From contig OU862907.1 in NCBI GenBank assembly GCA_917880885.1, positions 65,343,072 to 65,407,071 on the forward strand: 64,000 nucleotides of DNA, written 5' to 3'. This stretch comes from Limnephilus marmoratus (lineage: Eukaryota; Arthropoda; Insecta; Trichoptera; Limnephilidae). The notes beneath the pieces were generated by a model, which saw nothing but the letters and a program-made list of their open reading frames with translations, was not told the origin of the DNA and did not search any database. This document shows positions 56,271 through 64,000 of the stretch, piece by piece. Position numbers and translations under genes: made by a program. The first letter of the stretch is position 1; every line of letters starts with the position of its first letter.

Positions 56271-57119
56271 AATATGAATTTTAAATCCGTTTACCATTGT
56301 TGGGTTGGTACCTACTACTTTTTTAATATTTTAATTATTCCTTTTTTATGTGAAGAGGGAATAACCAGAGAAAACCGGAAATATCTTATTTTATATGTAT
56401 TGACTCATTTCCTAATATATATAAATATTCTGAAATTGTTTAAAGATTTTCATTTATGAGATGTTGTTAAATAGTATCTATAGCTTCGGTGTATATAACT
56501 ACTATTTATTATTTTAGTAGTAATGTGGCACTAAAGCACGTCCGCCCGCAGTCCCTAAACCCGCCCTCGCTTGAGCTGGCCGCCATATTGGCCGATCCTT
56601 AGTCGATCAAGGACCCTTCGTTTCGTGATATTGTTGTGTAGGTAACTAAAAATTTGGGAAAAGGGTTTTTTGCCAACCGTTTTGATAGAAGGAATTACAA
56701 AAATTATTAAGGCATATCAACATAAGTATATAAGCTTGTTGAAGTTAGAAAAAGGTCGAAAAAATACAGTTTCCTTTCAAAGAAGAGCCTCTCCATTTAA
56801 AATCGCAAGCTCCCTACCGTTTTAAATTTGTTACTGTAAAGATAATAAATGCAATTTTATATTGAAAATTATAGACAATAAATAGAAGTTTCCCTTAAAG
56901 TATATTTCATACCGCTAGGTGATTAGGGTGTTCCTATCTAGAAATAAAAATATTTTTTCAAAATTTTTATTTTAATTTTTTTTTATTTAGTTGGCATCAA
57001 AATATGTCTATAATCCTAAAATTTAACCCTCCTACCCCCACCTTCCCACTTTTTAATCGCGATTTTAGTATTTTTGTATAAACAAATTTAACCGTCTTTC
57101 GTATTTCAAACAGAACGAA
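56271..57119. other. no gene recognised
   Basis: A+T-rich. A short CCGCCCTCGC-containing patch near 56550 belongs to nothing I know. Confidence 0.3.
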
Positions 57120-57531
57120 ATTATTTATGTTTTGAATGACAGATGGCGGTACATCCACCTCATTAAACTTTCATCCACACATGCGCAAGATATTCTCGAG
57201 AAGCGACGCGTCAATTTGATATTTCATTTGGCATCATGTTCTCGCATGGGCAAACCATCGAGCTTATTTGTGTTGGCTAAAGACGGAGTGACAAAAAATA
57301 TGGTACACCCAATTGCTCATCGAAATTCATATTGATTTTCTTTATTTCATTTTCCTACTTTAGTTGGTGTTTTTTTGTTTTTATCGGCGGTCATCGTCTA
57401 CATTCCTCTTTCTGTCATAGATCCCATCCCCACACACTTCCAATATACCTATTCGTTATTTTTTATTTAACAACCAAAATATTCACTAGAAATAATTTAT
57501 ATGGCAGAACAACGTTTGTCGGGTCAGCTAG
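57120..57531 (+). pseudogene. Helitron helicase C-terminal remnant with 3' end
   Basis: The frame 57132-57335 reads LASCSRMGKPSSLFVLAKDG then VTKNMVHPIA, as at the C terminus of the Pif1-type helicase of Helitron RepHel proteins. About 190 bp further on the sequence ends GTCGGGTCAGCTAG before a T (57528-57531), matching the Helitron 3' end seen at 37248. The Rep and core helicase parts are absent. Confidence 0.55.
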
Positions 57532-57727
57532 TATACATATATATTATCTCTCAGAGCTTCACGCGTCGTAAGTAATTCATAAATATTTTTTTAATTGAAA
57601 TTAAACCAACGTTTATTTGATAACCGCATCAACCTATAGGCTGTATGTGAGTGTGAGTGTAGGTGCTTCCGGGAAATGATCGCATCTCTCTATCAGCAAC
57701 ATCAATTTAATTACATGTTTCATTTCG

Positions 57728-58245
57728 TTTGGATTTGAATGTACAAATCACAAGTGCGCCCCACGGTTGAATTTGGCAGCCACCTCTGGTCTGGAGCTCC
57801 AAAATACCTGAAAAATACCCTCGACTCTGTGCAGAAACGGGCGGTCCGTTTAATAGATTCTCCCATCTTAACAGACGGATTGTAATTTTTAGAGCACAGG
57901 CGTCGGGTGGGAATGCTATCCTTGTTCTACCGGTATTACAATGGAAGATGCTCCGAGGAACTAGCGTCATTGATCCCCTTGGCCAAATATTTTTACATGG
58001 TTGATATTTGTCACATGAGAACGGGTCGTTTCTTCGACTCGTTCTTGTGTTCAACCTCTCGGCTGTGGAATGATTTGCCGGCCTCTATGTTTCCTCCTTC
58101 CTACAACTTGGGTCTCTTCAAGACCAATGTTCATTCCATCCTCTCATCAAAAAGACCCTCCACACAGCATCCCAGATGACATAGGCCCTGAGGGAAAGTA
58201 TTTTCCTCAAGGCCTCCTGTGTGGAGTTAATGTAAAAAAAATAAT
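57728..58245 (+). pseudogene. 5'-truncated LINE with 3' double hairpin (S2 partner)
   Basis: Frames read APKYLKNTLDSVQKRAVRLI, HRRRVGMLSLFYRYYNGRCS-like text and RTGRFFDSFLCSTSRLWNDL then RPSTQHPR and a stop, as at the C terminus of BS/CR1-like ORF2 proteins. The 3' UTR has an outer stem CTCCACACAG (58158-58167) with CTGTGTGGAG (58217-58226) and an inner GGCC..GGCC stem, then an A-rich tail. The same 3' end is on S2 repeats. Confidence 0.65.
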
Positions 58246-58486
58246 AAAAAGCGCTGTTGCAAATTGATGTTTTGTATTTTTAAAATAATTTTTATAGAAA
58301 TGTATTTAATATTTTTTTTATTCGAAGCAAAAGGTATTAAGATGAAGCTATACGTGAAATCACCATTTAGATTAATCTTTACTAAGAATTGGTTTACATT
58401 ATGAACATCAAAAAATAAGCTACAGATAAATTTAAACTTTTACTACCTTTTGCATGCATTGGAATTACAATAAAATTATTTTCTTT

Positions 58487-58632
58487 ATTTGTTTCTGCGC
58501 TACCTCCTTCTTTAGCCAATGTTTCGGATAGCGTTACAGTGTCTATCATGCACACACCACACATCTCTCTGATGATAGACACTGCAACGCTGTCCGAAAC
58601 GTTGGCTTAAGAAGGAGGTAGCGCAACACGTG
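58487..58632. mobile_element. FB-B foldback element, copy 5 (short)
   Basis: Arms as in the other copies (GCGCTACCTCCTTCTTTAGC, CGTTTCGG), with a centre of CATGCACACACCACACATC. The outer GTTTTTGGGGTG part is missing. Confidence 0.75.
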
Positions 58633-58729
58633 CACACCAATATTCTCATAAATTGCATTGCTAATTAAATTAACTGGCTGAGCCGATTTGTCCATTGTTT
58701 AATCAATTGCTTGACACAGGTCGCTTCCC

Positions 58730-60665
58730 GGACATTTGAAAATGTTGTTATCTAACGCATATATTAAAAGGGGTAATAAAAGTGATGTCACTAACTATAG
58801 ACCTATATGTAAGCTATCTATAATTCCGAAACTTTTTGAAACATATATTTATTAACCATCTCATTGTTCCAAATCAACATGGATTTTTGTCGGGCAGGTC
58901 AACTCTGACAAATCTCTCATTATATGAAAACTTTATATCAAATGCATTAGCTAACAGAACTCAAGTCGATTCCACATATACATATTTTATCAAGGCCTTT
59001 GACAAAGTATGTCATCAAATTCTACTGGTTAAACTACGTCAGCTCGGTATTGACGGAAAACTTTAAGACTGGTTTGCGAGCTATCTATCTGATAGAGTTC
59101 TACTTGTAAAAATGAATTTGTTCTATTCCAATCAATTTATAGCTACCAGTGGCGTAACACAAGGGTCCCATTTAGGCCCAATTTTGTTTTTACTGTTTAT
59201 AAATGATATTGTTGACATATTTGAAAAATATATAAATTTATTGCTTTTTGCAGATGATTTAAAAATATTTAAAATCATCAAAACCGCTGAAGATTGTGCC
59301 TGTCTACAAAATAATTTAAACAAATTAATTAGTTGGTGTTCTCTTAACAAACTTTTTCTGAACATAAATGTGTAATTCAATAAGTTTTTACAGAATAAGT
59401 CAACCAATTATTCATTCTTATGAACTTAACCACTCTACCCTTACCTCTGTCGAAGAAATTAATGATCTGAGCATAACTTTCGACTCTAAATTTAACTTTA
59501 TATCCCATATAAACTTAATCTATAATAAAGGTATCAAAATGCTTGGCTTCGTTCTTAGAAATTCCAGAGGTTTCAGGAATATTTCAACTTTAAAAAATTT
59601 GTATACATCCTTAGTACATAGTCAAGTCGAATATAACTCCTCGATCTGGTCCCCCATTTTAAAATACATTCAGATTCAATCGAAAAAAATAAACACACAT
59701 TCTTAAGACACATTAATTTTAACCTCGGTATTCCCATTGAAAACATAAATTATAATTACTTGATGAAAGAATTAAATTTATTAAGACTCTCACATCGAAT
59801 AATTATATCCGACTTAATTAATATTTATGTTCAAAATTGTGAATGGTATTGTTAGAAGTGTTGTTTGCAGGGTTGAGGAGCTGGTGGAGAATGTTTGACC
59901 TGGTGCTCCGTCTTCTCATCAGACGAGGTAGTACCAATACTTTACCATAAGGAACAGTCAGGCTCCTGGGGATCACGGTACTTCTAGGCCGCGATCCAGT
60001 GTTCAGTAATTATATTGGATGATGATTGATAACACTTGTTCATTTACGAGTGATTGACATTTATTTGAGATTAAATATTTAAACAATTTAGTGTTCACGT
60101 TTGAAACGTATAGAGAGGTACAAAACGCGAGTGGCCGGCCGGATCGAGCACTGGAGCGAAATAATTTGCTCGGTCATCGCCGGAGCGATCCAGAGATGCT
60201 TTCTTTGCATGGTGGGGATGCCACACCCATAAATAAATAAAAGTGATGCCCATAGTAGAATAGACAGTCCTGATTCAACTAAGCTCATTGAATTTCATAT
60301 TCCCACGAGAACCACTTGTTCTAAAATCCTTTTTAAATGCAACAATAATCGGACTAAGTATACGAAACACTCGCTTTTACCTAGGTTGCATGAAGTTACT
60401 ATTAGATATGCAGATGTGATAGATCTATTTAATTGCACGGAACATAGGTACAAGAAGGCTATGCTATCATATTTTTTTTAATCACTATTAATTTTATTGT
60501 ATTATAGATTTTTGCATGTCAATGTATCTCTGGTGTCACTTCCCAATGTAACGTCACAATTAACTGTTATACATACACTGTTTCATCATTACTAATATTT
60601 TGAATATGAATTTGTGAAACATTAGTGTTTATGGCATACTTACACCGTTTGTATTAAATAAATAA
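58730..60665 (+). pseudogene. diverged LINE-1 relative, 5'-truncated
   Basis: RT text: HGFLSGRSTLTNLSLYENF, IKAFDKV, SGVTQGSHLGPILF and catalytic FADDLKIFKIIK, closely parallel to the element at 13303-17190. It is broken by stops at about 59064 and 59373 and by later shifts, and split by a ~400-bp insertion at about 59847-60250. ORF2 text resumes after it (DSPDSTKLIEFHIPTRTT) to a stop near 60480. The 3' tail is (AAAT)n at about 60655. Confidence 0.8.
59847..60250. mobile_element. unclassified insertion within the LINE remnant
   Basis: Starts near TGTTAGAAGTG after the LINE text VNGI and ends near an AATAAATAAAAG tail before the text resumes. It could be a SINE-like retroposon (A/T tail, weak GTGA flanks) or a solo LTR (TG start). 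It is not seen elsewhere in the window. Confidence 0.4.
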
Positions 60666-61550
60666 ATAAACACGGCATAATACCCATACAAAATAAAATT
60701 ATTATTTGCATAACTACCACTAAAAAAATTGTTTTTTCTTACTTAACTATGAAGCAGTAGCGGCGTTAGCGTAGGGCGCCGGACATAAAGGGGCGTCACA
60801 GGCGCCCCTTCATATTCCCTCGCTCTTTGAGCCAGACCTACTTACTCGTAATTCCCTAAATTTAGGAAAAGAATTGTTATGGTGGCAACACTAGAACTGG
60901 AACGTAGTGTACAATCCCTTCGATCGGAGCACTGCATACAGTTCATTTTACTGGGAATCCCCAACAATAGAAAAACACATTATCTATCTATTTTTAACAT
61001 TTTATTTAAAAAGAGTTGGCGTTATTTTTGACGAGGCGGAACACATCCAGCTCATTTTAATTTTTTGCATAAGTGGACACAGTTATTCCAATTATTTTTA
61101 AATCAAACAAACGCAGTAATCAGACGTTCTACGCTACGTTGCAATACTCTTGTTCGTCACTCTTGGTTCTGACTAGGGAGTGCCATTAGTTTTATATAAA
61201 AAGTTGAAATATAAATAATGTAAAGTTTAAAAGTAGGTATTTGTTATTTGATATTTTGACGGATCATTTTATTAGGTTAAGTACAAATTTATTTTAACAA
61301 TCTATACTAAACACCCTCTTCTACTATATTTTTCTCTCTGCTATCTATCGATCTCTATAACATTTGTTTGTATGTTTATACGTTTGGGGTGGGGTAATCT
61401 TTGGAACTAATTATACTATATTGATGAAATTTTGACATGGAGATAATATAGATCCCGAGGAAATATATAAATTACCTACTTTTTAATGCGGAAAAATCTC
61501 ATTCCCACGGGAACGAATGGATGATCGTGATTTTTTCGTCCAAATCTAAG
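60666..61550. other. no gene recognised
   Basis: Contains a G+C patch (about 60760-60810, GGCGCC-type inverted words) and otherwise A+T-rich sequence. A small frame at 60907 has no motif. Confidence 0.3.
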
Positions 61551-61981
61551 GGAGGCGTCTACTAATATCTACAGGAATTCCAAAAACTGAAAAAATCGAA
61601 CTAATATCTATGAGAATCAAAGTGTTGACGAATATCCACAACTCAAACTGTTGATTAATATCTATGAGAACCAAAGTGTTGACGAATATCTACAGCACTG
61701 GCAGAGGTTGGATTTGCAATTATGTATATCATATTGGAATAACGTAATATTGCATATGCAGTTTAAAAAACTTAATTTATGTAAGTATGTATGTAAAAAT
61801 CCCTAATATCGGATTATTGGACACATTTAGCTGATTAGTCCAACCTAAGCTCTGTAGATATTAGTTCAACCTACGCTTTGTAGATATTAGTCAATACTCT
61901 GAAGTTCGTAGATATTAGTTCAACATATGAACTGTAGATATTCGTCCGACATACAGGCTGTAGATATTAGTATCTGGAGTC
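61551..61981. mobile_element. FB-A iterated-motif foldback element, copy 3
   Basis: 431 bp, same orientation as copy 1, with the ends GGAGGCGTCTACT and AGTATCTGGAGTC. The flanks are an exact 8-bp duplication AATCTAAG (61543-61550 and 61982-61989). Confidence 0.92.
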
Positions 61982-62249
61982 AATCTAAGCACTGTCGCGA
62001 AACACAAGCTTGTAAAAGTAAAACATTTCGCCAATATTCTGCTGCCATGTCAATGTTAAATACATTTTTTGATCTTCCTTCCCGTGTTTAACGCTATCCC
62101 AAATATAATGCGTTTTTGGTCGTCCTCGCTGGATAGCGTTATAATGAAATTTTATTGTAATCAATTTATTTTTAGAAATGTTTGAACTTATAGAGATTTA
62201 ATTTGTTGGAGATTTTATTGATTACCACTTAACTAATTAGTACAAAATG

Positions 62250-62687
62250 TCTGAACTCGTTTATTTAATCAAAAGAAATCTGGGTCAAAATATAGAAAAC
62301 GAAAAGCAGAAGAAGAAAAGGAATTTCAAAAAACAAAGTTTATGAATATAGATAATATCCTAACAAAAAATCAAGACCTGAATGTGGCATCTACATCTGG
62401 AATACAAACGATTTCATCGGTAATGGAGCCTCTTGCTGAGAAGTCAGATCAGATAGCTGCTGCAGAGATTGTGGACGAAGTTTCCCGAAGTGAGGGAAAA
62501 GTTTGTGCTAGATGCTGCTCCGGATGACTCAATTGGTGATGTACAACAAATAAAAATGCTAGATGACGTTAGTACTGTTATCCCGAATATAGCGGATCCA
62601 GCCACTTGGCCACTCATTCGAAATAGCAAAATAATTGATCATATAATAACTAGTGGCCCAGTGCAAACTCACATATCCGAAGAATGA
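62250..62687 (+). pseudogene. possible ZMYM/hAT-transposase-like N-terminal fragment
   Basis: From about 62275 the frame reads KKSGSKYRKRKAEEEKE, then the Met at 62342 and a Ser/Asn-rich stretch. A shift near 62480-62500 leads to DPATWPLIRNSKIIDHIITS. The basic start followed by DPA-W-P..N..II..I is typical of the N terminus of hAT-derived ZMYM1-like proteins. No zinc finger or catalytic domain follows, so it is a fragment. Confidence 0.4.
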
Positions 62688-62780
62688 TACGGGGCGACAT
62701 TTCTATAATTCTCATTTCATAAAAAAAACTAGCAAACAATGAAACAATTTATTCAAGATAAAAACGTATCTGCGATCGTT

Positions 62781-62938
62781 GGGTGAAATTGCCCCTTTTA
62801 CGCAGTAAGCTCATTTTAAAAGGTCATTATGTTTATTTGTGAACTGTCATTTTCATTTGTTAAGATCTTTGACTTAAGTATAGGTCATATATCGTGGTTA
62901 TGTGCCCATCTAATACAGTGAAGACATTTGAAGGAATT
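62781..62938. repeat. direct repeat, copy 1
   Basis: GGGTGAAATTGCCCC through GTGCCCATCTAATACAGTG to GAAGGAATT; recurs at 63057-63238. Confidence 0.8.
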
Positions 62939-63056
62939 CCGTCCCCTTCAACAGCTTTAGATTGCTTGTGGAAAACAGGTTTTAAATGGTTAATGACTTT
63001 TCTCTAAAGTCATTTACGAAAGAAAACTATCATTTTTTACATAATGAACATTTTAT

Positions 63057-63238
63057 GGGTGAAATTGCCCCGTTTAAGCAGTAAGCTCATTTTAAAAGGT
63101 CATTATGTTTATTTGTGAACTGTTATTTTCATTCGTAAATGTCTTTGACCTTTAACCAAGGTATATGACCTATACTTAATAGGTCATAAACCTTGGTTAT
63201 GTGCCCATCTAATACAGTGAAGATATTTGAAGGAATTA
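63057..63238. repeat. direct repeat, copy 2, with internal hairpin
   Basis: Same as 62781-62938 plus an extra arm. CCAAGGTATATGACCTA pairs with TAGGTCATAAACCTTGG (about 63157-63197), a hairpin largely missing in copy 1. Confidence 0.8.
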
Positions 63239-64000
63239 TTTTACTTAAGGCTAAAATGATAAATCGCATTCACGAACGAATAACGCTTAATTTTTTAATT
63301 ATTTTGTATTTATACTTCGCAAATTTGTTCATTACGCAGCAAGTAATTCGCGCTCCCATGTAAAAAGGTTTATTCATTCAAAAACAGAGCTTACTTTTAA
63401 GAACTAAATGGTGATATTATAAGGCGAGATGCTTATATACTGTCATATTGAGTTATCGACGAATCACATATCTCCAAAGTCATTTTCCCACTGCGCCCCA
63501 CTGTAGATGTTGTCTACCCCTCACCTTTATATTCTGGTCTATTAATATTAATATGTCTATATTGTCTATGCACACTACCCATTCACCAATTATCGAAATT
63601 TTATGTTAAATCATTCACAAACAAGAGTTTAAAATAAATAATGCATTCGTTTTTCGTTGTAGGTACGGCTTTTCAGTCTTTTTAGACCGTACGTCACTGT
63701 ACATCAGTAAAGAGAACAAACCCGTCAACAGTGGTTAATTTATCATCGTTCACTGAAACTTTTAATTAGTCAGAGATGACTAATATGGCGTTGGTTTTCC
63801 ACTAACTTGTGTGCACAAAATGCCAGTTCAGCCACTTCCTTCTAGTATTTAGATAAGGAGCTTAGTTGCATTAAAACAAATACAATCAAAATGTCAACGC
63901 AACAAAGCTCCTTATCTCTGGTTTAGTGGTGAGAGACGTCGCGGATATAAAACCATGATAAGGATGTACTGGCGATTTTTTTGAGCAACTAAATAAAGGG
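63239..64000. other. no gene; inverted repeat near 63850-63916
   Basis: AGATAAGGAGCTTAGTTG and CAACAAAGCTCCTTATCT are near-complements about 30 bp apart. Otherwise nothing recognised. Confidence 0.4.

Overview
This is an A+T-rich eukaryotic window, almost certainly from an insect or another arthropod. The evidence is the mix of Jockey/CR1-like, RTE-like and R1-like LINE pieces, Ty3/gypsy LTR elements, Helitron and hAT-like pieces, frequent GTAGGTACC-type tracts and an interrupted host gene. I cannot name the species. Nearly everything recognisable is mobile DNA.

Host gene. Only one ordinary host gene is convincing. It is a class-3-lipase-like serine hydrolase on the minus strand (1..1025) whose 3' part runs off the left edge. 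Its coding exon begins behind a splice acceptor at 1036/1037. A TATA box at 8299-8304, an initiator-like A near 8272 and a GTAAGT donor at 8098 look like its promoter and first, non-coding exon, giving a repeat-filled intron of about 7 kb.

1-13 kb holds MITEs, foldback elements and SINE-like repeats. 13.3-17.2 kb is a structurally complete LINE (LINE-1 here) whose two frames overlap at a -1 slippery heptamer. 17.3-19.1 kb is an RTE-like reverse transcriptase remnant split by a 128-bp tandem array. 23.3-25.9 kb is a decayed C2H2 zinc-finger cluster bounded by terminal inverted repeats with a TAA duplication, like PIF/Harbinger. 27.0-31.2 kb is a second intact LINE (LINE-2 here: PHD-finger ORF1, EN-RT ORF2, poly-A tail of about 56 nt). 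31.8-32.6 kb is a foldback carrying two tRNA-like genes in opposite orientation. 33-40 kb holds Helitron-like elements with G-rich arrays, LINE remnants and an R1-like remnant.

40.5-56.0 kb is a four-level nest. A hAT-like long palindrome (8-bp duplication) was hit by gypsy element A (GTAT). Element A's 5' LTR was hit by a short A/T-tailed retroposon C (ATTCT). Retroposon C was hit by gypsy element B (AGGT). Element B has 644-bp LTRs that look identical and intact gag and pol frames, so it is young. Element A is broken by stops and a frameshift. 56.3-64 kb holds Helitron, LINE and foldback remnants and a possible ZMYM/hAT-like fragment.

The best candidates for something new are: (1) a 431-bp foldback element present three times, built of converging arrays of a 12-bp motif; (2) LINE-1's likely frameshift expression; (3) a two-storey 3' hairpin shared by a LINE and a SINE-like family; and (4) the tRNA-bearing palindrome. 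Family labels S1, S2, FB-A to FB-D, LINE-1, LINE-2, A, B and C are mine.
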